Source: Haematomicrobium sanguinis DSM 21259 (GTDB lineage: Bacteria; Actinomycetota; Actinomycetes; Actinomycetales; Micrococcaceae). Taken from it: a stretch of 64,000 bases of DNA. A program made the translations under genes and the position numbers. The notes under the pieces are model-generated. The model was not told where the DNA came from and made no database searches. It worked only from the letters and a program-made list of their open reading frames with translations. Positions 23,698 through 33,131 of this stretch are shown here, one piece after another (the stretch's first letter is position 1; each line of letters starts with the position of its first letter). The stretch spans positions 22,714-86,713 of the forward strand of contig NZ_JIAG01000014.1 in assembly GCF_000688395.1 (NCBI RefSeq), in the 5' to 3' direction.

Positions 23698-24513
23698 TCA
23701 TCCACGCTTGGGTAGCGGCGAGAAGCGTGCCGCTGACATCTCGTAAGATTCCACCGGGCGCAACCGCAACCCTTGCATGCCGCCGTCCACGGCAAGCGAG
23801 GTGCCCGTCGTGGAACCGGAGAGCGGGCTAGCCAAGTAGAGCACCGCACCAGCGACTTCTTCCGCGGTGACCAGCCGGCCGTGGGGTTGGCGCGCGTTGA
23901 GGGCGGTGCGCTCCGCTTCGGGATCGTCCGCTTTGGCGAGCAGACGCCCGATCCACGGGGTGTCCGCAGTGCCGGGGTTCACGCAGTTGACGCGGATGCC
24001 TTCGCGAATGTGGTCGGCCGCCATGTTGAGGGTCAGCGACAGCACCGCACCCTTGGAAGCGCCGTAGAGCGCCCGGGCGGGCAACCCCGCGGTGGCGGCA
24101 ATAGAGCAGGTGTTGACGATCGCGGCGTGCTCGGACTTCCGCAAATAGGGGAGCGCGGCGCGGGAAACCCGGACCATTCCCAGCACATTGATGTCGAAGA
24201 CGCGGTGCCATTCCTCATCGGAATTGTCCTCGACGGTGCCCTGTGCGCCGATGCCGGCGTTATTGATCACAATGTCGATGCCGCCGAACTTCTCTGCCAC
24301 GGCGCCGACCGCCGCGCGCACACTGGAATCGTCCGAAACGTCGCAGGTCACCGAAAATATCTGATTATCGCTGGGCGCTCCGGACACCTCGAACGGGTTC
24401 AAGTCCAGGACGCCGACCTGTGCGCCGCGAGCCACCAGTTCTTGCGTGATGGCGGCCCCGATCCCGGACGCGCCTCCCGTCACGATTGCTGTCAATCCAT
24501 CGAACTCTGCCAT
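23698..24513 (-). CDS. SDR, probable 2-keto-3-deoxy-L-fuconate dehydrogenase
   Basis: The 271-residue classical short-chain dehydrogenase has the NAD-binding TGGASGIG (about 12-19), NNAG, catalytic Ser (NTCSIAA), YGASKG (Tyr and Lys) and VNCVNPGTADTPW. From its operon position 2 nt after the fumarylacetoacetase-type hydrolase and opposite an L-fuconate dehydratase, it most likely oxidises 2-keto-3-deoxy-L-fuconate to the 2,4-diketo acid, as established for the Xanthomonas fucose route. ATG 24513 has GGAGG 8 nt upstream. Confidence 0.85.
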   Translation of the reverse strand: MAEFDGLTAIVTGGASGIGAAITQELVARGAQVGVLDLNPFEVSGAPSDNQIFSVTCDVSDDSSVRAAVGAVAEKFGGIDIVINNAGIGAQGTVEDNSDEEWHRVFDINVLGMVRVSRAALPYLRKSEHAAIVNTCSIAATAGLPARALYGASKGAVLSLTLNMAADHIREGIRVNCVNPGTADTPWIGRLLAKADDPEAERTALNARQPHGRLVTAEEVAGAVLYLASPLSGSTTGTSLAVDGGMQGLRLRPVESYEMSAARFSPLPKRG

Positions 24514-24515
24514 GA

Positions 24516-25385
24516 TCAATCCTCCGTCGTGGAATAAAAGGTTTGCTCTTGGGTGCCGAGGCCATCGATTTCCAACCGCGCCACGTCCCCGGATTGCAGG
24601 TACGGGAACCGGCCGGAAAGCGCCACGCCTTCCGGCGTCCCGGTCAGAATAAGATCGCCTGGCTCTAACTCCATGTACTGACTGATGTAATGCACCAGTG
24701 TGGGCACATCGAAAATGAGGTCGCTGGTAAAAGAGTCCTGCCGAGGATCCTCATTCACCCAGCTGCGCAGGCGCAAGTTATTGACATCGACGTCCTCTTT
24801 GGGCACCAAGTACGGGCCGAGCGGAGTAGAGCGCGGAAGCGATTTTCCACGGGTCCACTGCCCGGCATTGCCCTTGAGCTGATAGTCGCGTTCGGAAAGA
24901 TCGTTGGCGATCGCATACCCCGCCACCGCGTCAAAGGCCTCTTCCGGGCTCGCGGTGTAGCTCGCCGGCTTGCCCATCACGACGGCCAGCTCGACTTCCC
25001 AGTCATAGGTTGCGGCCCCCGGAGGGATAGGTGAGTCATCAAAGGGCCCCGCAACCGTGTTGCTGGGTTTGAGAAACACCACCGGCTCGGTGGGCGGCGC
25101 CGATCCGGACTCGGCGGCATGCGCCGCATAGTTCATGCCAATACACACCACCGAAGCGGGCCGGGCAATAGGCGAGCCAAAACGCTCGCCATCCTCCAGC
25201 ACTATTTCCTCAAGCGCTCCGGAGGCGAGCAATTCGGAAACGCGAGCAACGCCGTCGTTCCTAAAGAAATCCGCGTTGATATCGGCAAAGTGGCCGGACA
25301 GATCAAAGTGTTGCTCGCCGGCATCGGTCTCCACGCTCACCACGGGCAATTCGGAGCCAGCGTCGCCGCGGCGCGAGAACTTCAT
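24516..25385 (-). CDS. FAH-family hydrolase, probable 2,4-diketo-3-deoxy-L-fuconate hydrolase
   Basis: The 289-residue protein is a fumarylacetoacetate-hydrolase family member: VCIGMNYAAHAAE, EPVVFLKPSNTV, the metal ligands in YDWEVELAVVMGK, NDLSERDYQ and ILTGTPEGV. In the L-fucose pathway such an enzyme splits 2,4-diketo-3-deoxy-L-fuconate into pyruvate and L-lactate. It is first in a two-gene unit with the SDR and divergent from fuconate dehydratase. The ATG at 25385 (GAGAGG upstream) is chosen over a long unsupported upstream extension that would overlap the divergent gene. Confidence 0.87.
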   Translation of the reverse strand: MKFSRRGDAGSELPVVSVETDAGEQHFDLSGHFADINADFFRNDGVARVSELLASGALEEIVLEDGERFGSPIARPASVVCIGMNYAAHAAESGSAPPTEPVVFLKPSNTVAGPFDDSPIPPGAATYDWEVELAVVMGKPASYTASPEEAFDAVAGYAIANDLSERDYQLKGNAGQWTRGKSLPRSTPLGPYLVPKEDVDVNNLRLRSWVNEDPRQDSFTSDLIFDVPTLVHYISQYMELEPGDLILTGTPEGVALSGRFPYLQSGDVARLEIDGLGTQEQTFYSTTED

Positions 25386-25429
25386 GAGGGACCTCTCGGA
25401 TTCGTTTGGCAATTCGCGTTGACATAAAG

Positions 25430-25441
25430 ACATCGGATGTT
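25430..25441. promoter_or_regulatory. Candidate regulator site in fucose divergent promoter
   Basis: ACATC-G-GATGT is an inverted repeat between the divergent hydrolase and dehydratase genes. Its right half GGATGTTT recurs at 28911-28918 in the other divergent promoter of the fucose cluster, so it may be the target of the FadR-type regulator at 29307. Short and unproven. Confidence 0.4.
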
Positions 25442-25481
25442 TAGTCTCAACTACATCACTATACCCACGGAAAGCGCAACC

Positions 25482-26837
25482 ATGAGCCAGATTACCGCGA
25501 TTGACACCATCGATATTCGCTTCCCGACATCCCGCGAACTTGACGGCTCGGATGCCATGAATCCGGACCCAGATTACTCCGCCGCGTACGTGGTGATTCG
25601 CACTGACGCCGGTGACGGGCTGGAAGGGCACGCGTTCGTCTTTACGATTGGTCGGGGCAATGACGTGGAGGCCGCGGCGATTTCGGCGCTGGAGGATCAC
25701 CTGCTCGGGCGCAACGTCGAGGACCTTCTGGCGAACATGGGTGCTACCGCACGGCTACTGAACGACGATTCACAATTGCGTTGGCTCGGCCCGGAGAAGG
25801 GCGTCATGCACATGGCGATCGGTGCCATCGTGAATGCGCTGTGGGATCTCAAGGCGAAGCGCACCGGGATGCCGTTGTGGAAGCTGCTCGCCTCCATGAC
25901 TCCCGAGGAACTCGTTGAGCTCGTGGACTTTCGCTACCTGAGTGACGCCATCACCCCTGAAGAAGCGCTCGAGATTTTCCGTGCCGCCGAGCCTGGGCGT
26001 GCCGAGCGCACCGCGATGCTGGAGCAAACCGGCTACCCCGGCTATACGACTTCCCCGGGGTGGCTCGGCTATTCGGATGAGAAGCTGGTGCGGCTTGCCA
26101 AAGAGGCCGTCGAGGAGGGATTCACTCAAATCAAGCTCAAGGTGGGGGCGGACCTCGAGGACGATCGCCGCCGCCTTCGGCTTGCCCGCGAGGCCGTGGG
26201 GCCGGACATTCGCATTGCCGTGGACGCGAACCAGCGGTGGGACGTGCAGCCGGCAATCGACTGGATTCTCGCCCTAGATGACCCGAACATCGCCTGGGTA
26301 GAGGAGCCGACCAGCCCCGATGACGTTTTGGGCCACGCGGCCATTGCCCGCGGGATTGCACCCATTCCGGTGGCGACCGGGGAGCACGTGCAAAACCGTG
26401 TGGTGTTCAAGCAGATGCTCCAGGCCGATGCGCTGCAGATCTTGCAGATCGACGCCACCCGGGTGGCGGGAGTCAACGAAAATATTGCCAACTTGCTTTT
26501 GGCCGCGAAATTTGGTGTCCCGGTGTGTCCGCATGCCGGGGGCGTGGGGCTGTGCGAAGCCGTGCAACACCTCTCAATGTTTGACTTTGTCGCGGTGTCC
26601 GGGAGCCTCGAGGGCCGCATGATCGAGTACGTCGATCACTTGCACCAGCACTTCCTCACACCCACAGTCATTGTCAACGGCCGCTACCAGGCCCCGCTCA
26701 CCCCCGGCGCGAGCACCGAAATGCGCCCCGAATCCATTGCCACCTTCCGCTTTCCCGACGGGATATTCTGGCAGGCGGATTTGGCCAGGGGTGGCGAGGC
26801 GCAACCGGAAATCCCGGCCGCCGCGATGCAAGGATAA
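25482..26837 (+). CDS. L-fuconate dehydratase
   Basis: The 451-residue enolase-superfamily enzyme dehydrates L-fuconate to 2-keto-3-deoxy-L-fuconate. Family marks include [17 protein letters not shown] near the N-terminus, the catalytic Lys pair in QIKLKVG, metal ligands in [17 protein letters not shown] and ATGEHV, and the acid/base His in [11 protein letters not shown]. Length is that of the FucD group, longer than mandelate racemases. The ATG 25482 is taken after a GGAAAG site; 45 bp of open frame upstream are discounted. The aldo/keto reductase follows after 4 nt, so the two are co-transcribed. Confidence 0.93.
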   Translation: MSQITAIDTIDIRFPTSRELDGSDAMNPDPDYSAAYVVIRTDAGDGLEGHAFVFTIGRGNDVEAAAISALEDHLLGRNVEDLLANMGATARLLNDDSQLRWLGPEKGVMHMAIGAIVNALWDLKAKRTGMPLWKLLASMTPEELVELVDFRYLSDAITPEEALEIFRAAEPGRAERTAMLEQTGYPGYTTSPGWLGYSDEKLVRLAKEAVEEGFTQIKLKVGADLEDDRRRLRLAREAVGPDIRIAVDANQRWDVQPAIDWILALDDPNIAWVEEPTSPDDVLGHAAIARGIAPIPVATGEHVQNRVVFKQMLQADALQILQIDATRVAGVNENIANLLLAAKFGVPVCPHAGGVGLCEAVQHLSMFDFVAVSGSLEGRMIEYVDHLHQHFLTPTVIVNGRYQAPLTPGASTEMRPESIATFRFPDGIFWQADLARGGEAQPEIPAAAMQG

Positions 26838-26841
26838 TGCG

Positions 26842-27798
26842 ATGAACACGGTTTTTGACACGTTGCGCGCCGAGCGCGTGCTCGGCTTTGGCGGCGCGGG
26901 AATCGGCAATCTTTACCGCCAGATGTCCGACGGCGTTGCTCGCCAAACCTTGCAGGCCGCCTGGAACGGGGGTGTCCGGTACTTTGACACGGCACCGCAT
27001 TACGGATTGGGGCTCTCGGAACGCCGGATCGGCGAGTTCCTGGCGGACAAGCCGCGCGAGGACTTCCTGATCTCCACCAAAGTGGGCCGCCTCATAGTGC
27101 CGAACCCGGACTACCGGGACGGGCAAACGGATGACGAAGGTTTCGACGTCCCCAAGACCTCTATCCGCGAATGGGATCCGAGCGAGAGCGGAATCCGGCG
27201 CAGTCTGGAAGAGTCGCTTGAGCGGCTTGGGCTGGACTCGGTGGACATTCTTTACCTCCACGATCCGGACGTCTATGACTTGGAAGCCGGAATCGCCCAA
27301 GGTCTTCCAGCGCTTGAGAAGTTGCGTTCGGAGGGTCTGGTGAAAGCCATCGGGGTCGGCGCAAACACGGTGGACACGTTGGTTGAGAGTGTGCGGCGCG
27401 CGGATCTCGACCTCATCATGCTTGCCGGGCGGTACACGCTGCTTGAACAGCCGGCCGCGGAGACCCTGCTTCCGCTCTGCAGCGAGCGCGGTGTCGGCGT
27501 GGTGAATGTGGGGGTCTACAACTCGGGCCTGTTGGCTCGGGATGAAGTACCCGAGGACGCGAACTACAACTATGCGCAAGCCCCGGCAGCGATCATTGAG
27601 CGCGCGCGACGGCTCGCCGCGGTGTGCCACGACTTTGGTGTGAGCCTGCCCGCGGCCGCGGTGCAGTTCAGCTACCAGAACCCGGTGGTTGCCGCCGTTG
27701 CCCTGGGCGCGAGCTCTGCCGGGCAAATGGACGAGAACTTGCGCCGCTTCGACGCGGATATCCCCGCCGAACTGTGGGACGCGCTCGCCAAGGTGTGA
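26842..27798 (+). CDS. Aldo/keto reductase, probable L-fucose dehydrogenase
   Basis: The 318-residue AKR has the tetrad Asp and Tyr in YFDTAPHYG, Lys in ISTKVG and His in ILYLHDPD. It resembles D-threo-aldose 1-dehydrogenases, which oxidise L-fucose to L-fucono-1,5-lactone with NAD(P). With the lactonase, dehydratase, SDR and hydrolase alongside, it should catalyse the first oxidative step. Confidence 0.88.
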   Translation: MNTVFDTLRAERVLGFGGAGIGNLYRQMSDGVARQTLQAAWNGGVRYFDTAPHYGLGLSERRIGEFLADKPREDFLISTKVGRLIVPNPDYRDGQTDDEGFDVPKTSIREWDPSESGIRRSLEESLERLGLDSVDILYLHDPDVYDLEAGIAQGLPALEKLRSEGLVKAIGVGANTVDTLVESVRRADLDLIMLAGRYTLLEQPAAETLLPLCSERGVGVVNVGVYNSGLLARDEVPEDANYNYAQAPAAIIERARRLAAVCHDFGVSLPAAAVQFSYQNPVVAAVALGASSAGQMDENLRRFDADIPAELWDALAKV

Positions 27799-27973
27799 CG
27801 ACCTGTCGCCTCGGTGAGGCACAGCGGTAGGGGGATGCCTTAAGAAGGCGAGGTCCCGCCGTCGTGCATCAGCGGGTGCGTAGCTTTTGGTGCCGGTCGG
27901 CGTAAAGCCATGCGGCTCCAGCTGGGCTCTTGCGCACACTCGAAATCCCCGCGTGAGCGCACACTCGATTTCT

Positions 27974-28027
27974 ACTGTGCAGATAATGCACGCTTTAACG
28001 GCGTGTCGCGTGCGTGTTCTGCACAGT
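27974..28027. repeat. Imperfect inverted repeat between convergent genes
   Basis: Two 20-bp arms (27974-27993 and 28008-28027), sharing ACTGTGCAGA and GCACGC with a 4-bp mismatched middle, enclose a 14-nt loop. A direct repeat GCGCACACTCGA lies just upstream (two copies, 27932-27966). It sits between the convergent aldo/keto reductase and lactonase genes and may serve as terminator for both. Confidence 0.8.
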
Positions 28028-28031
28028 CGAT

Positions 28032-28892
28032 TTAGAGGTGGTAGGTGTTTGTGGCGGTGTCGTGGAAGAGCGCCGCTTGCTCGGAGAGGCTCAACGGCTC
28101 GGCGAGTTCTTCATAGGTGTCCCAAATGCGGGCGTAGTCGCTTGCCAGGAGCGAGACCGGCCAGTCCGAGCCGAACATGAGCCGTTCGGGGCCAAAGGCG
28201 TCGAGGAGCGTGTCGAAGACCGGGCGCAGGTCCGCGACTTTCCAGGATGACCAGTCCGCCTCGGTCACCAGGCCGGAGACCTTGCACGTGACATTGGGGT
28301 GGACCGCCAACTCGTGGATGTCCTTTGTCCAGTCCTTGATGTCGCCGGTGGCTATGTCCGGTTTCGCGGCGTGATCCAGGATGTGCGGCAAGTCAGGGTT
28401 CCGCCCCACGGACTCAATCACGGCGTCGAGTTGGCTCGGGAGCACGACAAACTCATAGCTGAGCCCCGCCCGTTGCACGGCGGCCATCCCGGACTGCACG
28501 TCATCGCGGAGCAACCAGCGCGGGTCGGGCTCGCCCTGAACCTGGTGTCGGATTGCTTTCAACCAATTCCCTGCGGGCGAGGCGAGGAGGCGGTTGAGCC
28601 TGGCCTCGGCGTCGGCGTTTGTCAGATCGACCCAGCCGGTGACCGCCGAAATAACTGGGCTGGACGCGGCGATCTCCAAAAACTCCGGTGTTTCCTCGGC
28701 GACGGTCACGGTTTGCACCAGAACCGAGGCGCTGACTCCCGCTGCAGCGGCAAGGCGCTCAAAGTCAGCGGCGGAGAAGCTGCGCGCGATGGGTGCCATC
28801 GTCTCGGGGTCGATCCAATCCTGCTCGCGAACGGTGAGGTCCCAGACGTGGTGGTGGGCATCGATTTTCGGGCCGGTGTATTTCTCGGACAT
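28032..28892 (-). CDS. Amidohydrolase, probable L-fuconolactonase
   Basis: The 286-residue protein belongs to the amidohydrolase_2 (COG3618) group: KIDAHHHVWD gives the metal-binding HxH at the start, LDHAAKPD the later His, and FGSDWPVS the final Asp. Characterised neighbours in fucose clusters hydrolyse L-fucono-1,5-lactone to L-fuconate. ATG 28892 has GAGGTG upstream. It is divergent from the mutarotase gene. Confidence 0.87.
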   Translation of the reverse strand: MSEKYTGPKIDAHHHVWDLTVREQDWIDPETMAPIARSFSAADFERLAAAAGVSASVLVQTVTVAEETPEFLEIAASSPVISAVTGWVDLTNADAEARLNRLLASPAGNWLKAIRHQVQGEPDPRWLLRDDVQSGMAAVQRAGLSYEFVVLPSQLDAVIESVGRNPDLPHILDHAAKPDIATGDIKDWTKDIHELAVHPNVTCKVSGLVTEADWSSWKVADLRPVFDTLLDAFGPERLMFGSDWPVSLLASDYARIWDTYEELAEPLSLSEQAALFHDTATNTYHL

Positions 28893-28992
28893 AGTCACCT
28901 CGGCGTAGGTAGGATGTTTCCACCATGCTTTCCGCTACGACAGCCAGCTGTCAACGGGGCGCCCAGGACAACCGCACAGGAAGCGAGTAGCA

Positions 28993-29310
28993 ATGCAGCA
29001 CATAGCCCTCCATACCAAGATTCGCGAAGGAAAAGAGCAAGGGTACCTTGAGGTGCATGAGGTCATTCCCCCCGAACTGGATGAGGCTCTACGCGCGGGC
29101 GGGGTGCACAGTTGGCGGATCTATCGTTTTGGCCGGGACCTTTTCCACGCGGTGAGCTTGGAAAGCTGGGATGCGTTTCGAGAATTCATGGCGACAAGCC
29201 CCGCCGACATCGCGTGGCAGGCGCGCATGGATGAATTCATTGAGCCGGATGGCGATGAAGCGTATGACGGGTTCTTGCCACTCGTGTGGGAGTTACCAGA
29301 GCGCGCTTAA
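28993..29310 (+). CDS. RhaM-type mutarotase, probably for L-fucose
   Basis: The 105-residue protein has the L-rhamnose mutarotase fold: HTKIREGKEQGYLEVHEVIPPEL, the SWRIYRFGRDLFHAV block and a final LPLVWEL. Such enzymes equilibrate alpha and beta anomers; in this cluster L-fucose is the likely sugar, feeding the dehydrogenase. It overlaps the convergent regulator gene by 4 nt at the stops. Confidence 0.87.
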   Translation: MQHIALHTKIREGKEQGYLEVHEVIPPELDEALRAGGVHSWRIYRFGRDLFHAVSLESWDAFREFMATSPADIAWQARMDEFIEPDGDEAYDGFLPLVWELPERA

Positions 29311-30008
29311 GCGAGGTCTGCGTCCTCGGCGTTGACGTCTTGCGCGTCTCGCAACCACTGTTCCACGCCGCTGATGTGCGTGATGAGCAGTGCCCGCACG
29401 AGTTCGGCGTCGCCACGGGCCAGGGCATTAGCGATGGCGCGATGCTCATCGATGGTGCGCGTAACCGACTTCTCTTCGGTGATGCCGCGCCACACTCGGG
29501 CGCGGACGGTCCCGGAGGAAAGACCGCCAATGAGCGAGGACAGGTAGTCGTTTCCGCTCGCATCGGCAATGACGCTGTGAAATTCCAGGTCATGCTGCAC
29601 GAGGTCTTCGAGCGGGGTGTCCTCGTTGACGTGATCCATCGATGCTTCGAGTTCGGCGAGCTGTTCCGGGGTGATTCGTTGGGCGGCGAGTGCGCCCGAG
29701 GCCGGTTCCAGAATGCGCCGCACTTCAAACATTTCTAGTACCGAAGCGTCACGGTGCAGGTCTACAACAAAGCTCATCGCCTCGGTCAAGAGTGCCGGCT
29801 CAAGGCTCGTGACATAGGTGCCGTCGCCGCGGCGCACGTCCAGAACACGGATGAGTTCCAGTGCTTTGACCGCTTCGCGAAGCGAACTGCGCGAGAGCCC
29901 CAGCTTTTCGCTGAGGTCTTTCTCCGGCGGAAGCCGATCCCCGGGGTTCAGCTCGCCGGAAATCAGCATGTCCTTGATCTTGGTGATTGCTTCGTCAGTT
30001 ACGGCCAT
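29307..30008 (-). CDS. FadR-subfamily GntR regulator
   Basis: The 233-residue protein has a GntR winged helix (about 5-70: DRLPPEKDLSEKLGLSRSSLREA then VRRGDGTYV) and an all-helical FCD ligand domain (about 90-225) with the metal-site pattern of Asp and His residues. I start at the ATG 30008 because TAGAAT lies 7 nt upstream and the protein then begins MAVTDEAI as relatives do; ATGs at 30017 and 30026 are in frame. It probably controls the fucose genes, the ABC importer, or both. Confidence 0.87.
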   Translation of the reverse strand: MAVTDEAITKIKDMLISGELNPGDRLPPEKDLSEKLGLSRSSLREAVKALELIRVLDVRRGDGTYVTSLEPALLTEAMSFVVDLHRDASVLEMFEVRRILEPASGALAAQRITPEQLAELEASMDHVNEDTPLEDLVQHDLEFHSVIADASGNDYLSSLIGGLSSGTVRARVWRGITEEKSVTRTIDEHRAIANALARGDAELVRALLITHISGVEQWLRDAQDVNAEDADLA

Positions 30009-30015
30009 AGAGGAC

Positions 30016-30021
30016 ATTCTA
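30016..30021 (-). promoter_or_regulatory. -10 box of leaderless GntR gene
   Basis: TAGAAT on the minus strand, 7 nt before the ATG at 30008. If real, it excludes the two upstream ATG codons as starts. Confidence 0.5.
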
Positions 30022-30196
30022 GGCATTGTGCACTGTTCCTGGTGTTTCCTCCGATTCAGGCATCAATATTCTTACTCTCAATCCCCGCTCCGAACCGGAT
30101 ATCGCTGTGCCGGAGCACCCGGTGAGGTTCGGCCGGAAGGCGAGCATCGCCGTCGTTCATTTTTATATCGAATCGGGCACACATTGCCCATTCCGG

Positions 30197-30212
30197 TGTG
30201 ACTCACCTCACC
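30197..30212. promoter_or_regulatory. CRP/GlxR-like site upstream of ABC binding protein
   Basis: TGTGACTCACCTCACC fits TGTGA-N6-TCACA except the last base, 95 bp before the start of the binding-protein gene. A TACGAT -10-like sequence follows at about 30222. Confidence 0.5.
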
Positions 30213-30307
30213 TGCTGGGATACGATTTGTGAAACCGCGCACACCGCGCACCCTTGTTTCACGCCGCTGGCGGGGAACACGCTCGTCACCACATAAAGGG
30301 GCTTGAA

Positions 30308-31999
30308 TTGCTCACCACACACTCCAAGGGCGCCCGAGGTAAGCGCGCGCTCATGAAAGTTGGCGCCACCGTCGCTGCGGCCGCGCTGCTGCTCACCGGT
30401 TGCGCGCAGAGTCAGCGCGACAACAACGCCGGCGATGGGTCGAATGGCGGGGATGTGAACTCCACGTTCGTGTTCGCGGCGTCCTCTGACCCGAAGTCGC
30501 TGGATCCCGCGTTCGCTTCCGATGGCGAATCCTTCCGCGTCAGCCGCAATATTTTTGAAGGGCTCATTGGCGTCAAGCCCGGCACCGCCGACCCGGAGCC
30601 GCTCTTGGCCGAGTCATGGGAGGAGTCCGAGGACGGGCTTTCCTACACCTTCAAACTCAAGGAAGGCGTCAAGTTCCAGGACAACACCGACTTCAACGCC
30701 GACGCCGTGTGCAAGAACTTTGACCGCTGGTACAACTTCACCGGTATCCAGCAAGCCGAGACGATGGCCTACTACTACGGCAATATTTTCCGTGGTTTCA
30801 AGGGCGATGACTCGGCGATTTACGAATCCTGCACCCCGAACGGCACCAACGAGGTGACCGTGAAGCTGGCGAAGCCGTTCGCCGGTTTCATCGCCTCGCT
30901 CTCGCTGCCGGCCTTCTCCATGCAAAGCCCCACCGCGCTGGAAAAGTACGGCGCGGATGTGGCGAAGGGCACCGAGGATAACCCCGAATTGAGCGAGTAT
31001 GCGCAAGGCAACCCCGTGGGTACCGGTCCGTTCAAGTTTGATAAGTGGAACGTCGGACAGCAGGTGGAATTGTCCAGCTGGGATGGCTACTGGGGAGACA
31101 AGGGCCAGATCAGCAAGGTCATCTTCCGCATCATCGATGACCCGACCGCCCGCAAGCAGGCCCTCCAGGCCGGGGAAATTGACGGCTATGACCTGGTTGC
31201 GCCCTCGGACGTGCAAGCCTTGAGCGACGCCGGTTTCAATATTGTGAACCGCCAGCCATTCAACATTTTGTACCTGGGCATCAATCAGGCCATCCCGGAG
31301 CTGGCCAACCCGAAGGTGCGTCAAGCCATTGCCTACGCGATTGACAAGGAGGCGCTGGTCAAGCAGACCCTGCCCGAAGGCACCAAGGTCGCGACCCAGT
31401 TTGTGCCCGATATGGTCAATGGCTACAACCCGGACGTCACCAGCTACGACTATGATCCGGAAAAGGCGAAGCAGCTGTTGGCTGAGGCTGGCTACCCAGA
31501 CGGGATCACCATCGATTTCAACTACCCGACCGGTGTGTCCCGCCCGTACATGCCCACGCCGACTGAAACCTTCACCGCGATCAGCGCCATGCTGAACGAT
31601 GTGGGCATCAAGACCAACCCGGTGCCGGACAAGTGGAGCCCGGATTACCTGGATAAGGTTCAGGGAACCACCAAGGAGCACGGCATCCACCTTCTGGGCT
31701 GGACCGGCGACTACAACGACACCGACAACTTCATTGGCGTCTTCTTCGGCCAGAAGAAGATGGAGTGGGGCTTCGACGATCCGGCGCTCTTCAAGGCGCT
31801 GAACGATGCCCGCGGCATGAAGTCTCTGGATGAGCAGCTTCCGGTGTACCAGAAGATCAATGACGACATCATGAAGATGTTGCCCGGTATCCCGTTGGCC
31901 TCGCCGACCCCGTCGCTCGCGTTCGCCGAGCGCGTCGAGTCCTACCCGGCCAGCCCGGTTCAGGACGAGGTCTACAACCAGATCAAGCTCAGCAAGTAG
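30308..31999 (+). CDS. Family-5 ABC substrate-binding lipoprotein
   Basis: The 563-residue protein starts with a TTG (RBS AAAGGGG), a signal peptide and a lipobox LLTGC (Cys about 32). The mature part is an SBP_bac_5 (DppA/OppA-type) binding protein: SDPKSLDPAFASDGES, LAESWEESEDGLSYTFKLKEGVKFQD, NPVGTGPFKFDKW and NPKVRQAIAYAIDKE. These proteins bind peptides, nickel or oligosaccharides. Two permease genes follow. Proximity to fucose genes allows a fuco-oligosaccharide substrate, but peptide is the default. Confidence 0.9.
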   Translation: MLTTHSKGARGKRALMKVGATVAAAALLLTGCAQSQRDNNAGDGSNGGDVNSTFVFAASSDPKSLDPAFASDGESFRVSRNIFEGLIGVKPGTADPEPLLAESWEESEDGLSYTFKLKEGVKFQDNTDFNADAVCKNFDRWYNFTGIQQAETMAYYYGNIFRGFKGDDSAIYESCTPNGTNEVTVKLAKPFAGFIASLSLPAFSMQSPTALEKYGADVAKGTEDNPELSEYAQGNPVGTGPFKFDKWNVGQQVELSSWDGYWGDKGQISKVIFRIIDDPTARKQALQAGEIDGYDLVAPSDVQALSDAGFNIVNRQPFNILYLGINQAIPELANPKVRQAIAYAIDKEALVKQTLPEGTKVATQFVPDMVNGYNPDVTSYDYDPEKAKQLLAEAGYPDGITIDFNYPTGVSRPYMPTPTETFTAISAMLNDVGIKTNPVPDKWSPDYLDKVQGTTKEHGIHLLGWTGDYNDTDNFIGVFFGQKKMEWGFDDPALFKALNDARGMKSLDEQLPVYQKINDDIMKMLPGIPLASPTPSLAFAERVESYPASPVQDEVYNQIKLSK

Positions 32000-32126
32000 T
32001 GTGAGCCGCGCGGTGTGGGCGCCACTGTTCATCCGGTGGCGCCCACACTGCTGTGATCGGCGCGTCCAACCCTAACCGAAGGAAGCGGGCGCACCGCACA
32101 ACGGCGGTCGTTTTAGAAAGGGCACA

Positions 32127-33131
32127 GTGCTCAAACTCATTGCCAAGCGGTTGGCTCTCTTAATCCCAACCCTGATCGGCCTCTCCATTCTGCTCTTCGC
32201 CTGGTTGCGCGCACTACCCGGCGGGCCCGCTGTGGGTTTGCTTGGTGAAAAAGCAACACCGGAGGCGATCGCCCGCGTCAACGAAGCGTACGGTTTTGAT
32301 AAGCCCATCCTGGAGCAATACTTCATCTACATCGGGAAGCTGTTGCGCGGCGACTTTGGTCTGTCCACGGTGACCAACCGTCCGGTGCTCGAGGAATTTA
32401 TCAACCGTTTCCCCGCCACCATTGAGCTGACACTCTTTGCCATCGCGTTCGCCGTGATCCTGGGCGTGCCGCTCGGTTACCTGGCCGCACGCAAGCGGGG
32501 TACTGCCATCGATAACGGTTCGGTGGTGTTCAGCTTGCTGGGTATCACCATCCCCGTCTTCTTCCTGGCCTTCATCTTAAAGTACGTGTTCTCCATCATG
32601 TGGCCGATCCTCCCGACCTCCGGGCGCCAAGACCCCCGCATTGACGCGACACACGTCACCAACTTTTACGTCCTTGACGGGCTGATGACCCAAGAATGGG
32701 ACGCGTCTTGGGATGCGTTCATTCACTTGATCCTCCCGGGCATTGCGTTGGGAACCATCCCGTTGGCGATCATTGTGCGCATTACCCGCGCCTCGGTGCT
32801 TCAGGTGCAAAACGCCGACTTTGTGCGCACCGCCAAGGCCAAGGGCATCTCGACGAAGCTGATCCGGCGCCGCTACATCCTGCGCAACGCGTTGCTGCCG
32901 GTGGTCACCACGATTGGCCTCCAGCTCGGCCTCTTGCTCTCCGGGGCGGTCTTGACCGAGACCGTGTTCGGGTTCAACGGCATCGGCAAGTTCTTGCGAG
33001 ACGCGATCTTTGCCCTGGACTACCCGGTGCTCCAAGGCTTCATTATTTTCATTGCGATTGTGTACTCGCTCGTCAACCTCATTGTTGATGTGTCCTATGG
33101 TTTGATCGACCCGAGAGTGAGGGCCTCATGA
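32127..33131 (+). CDS. DppB-type ABC permease
   Basis: The 334-residue inner-membrane subunit has six membrane segments and the BPD_transp_1 coupling loop (FVRTAKAKGISTKLIRRRYILRNALLP, about 232-258 region). The N-terminal GxxGLDxP-like stretch reads EAYGFDKPILEQYF. GTG start after AAAGGG. It overlaps the next permease by 4 nt (ATGA). Confidence 0.92.
   Translation: MLKLIAKRLALLIPTLIGLSILLFAWLRALPGGPAVGLLGEKATPEAIARVNEAYGFDKPILEQYFIYIGKLLRGDFGLSTVTNRPVLEEFINRFPATIELTLFAIAFAVILGVPLGYLAARKRGTAIDNGSVVFSLLGITIPVFFLAFILKYVFSIMWPILPTSGRQDPRIDATHVTNFYVLDGLMTQEWDASWDAFIHLILPGIALGTIPLAIIVRITRASVLQVQNADFVRTAKAKGISTKLIRRRYILRNALLPVVTTIGLQLGLLLSGAVLTETVFGFNGIGKFLRDAIFALDYPVLQGFIIFIAIVYSLVNLIVDVSYGLIDPRVRAS

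Noticed and set aside
30614..32032. 472-codon minus-strand open frame
   Set aside because: Antisense shadow of the ABC binding-protein gene, which has a lipobox and strong family motifs.
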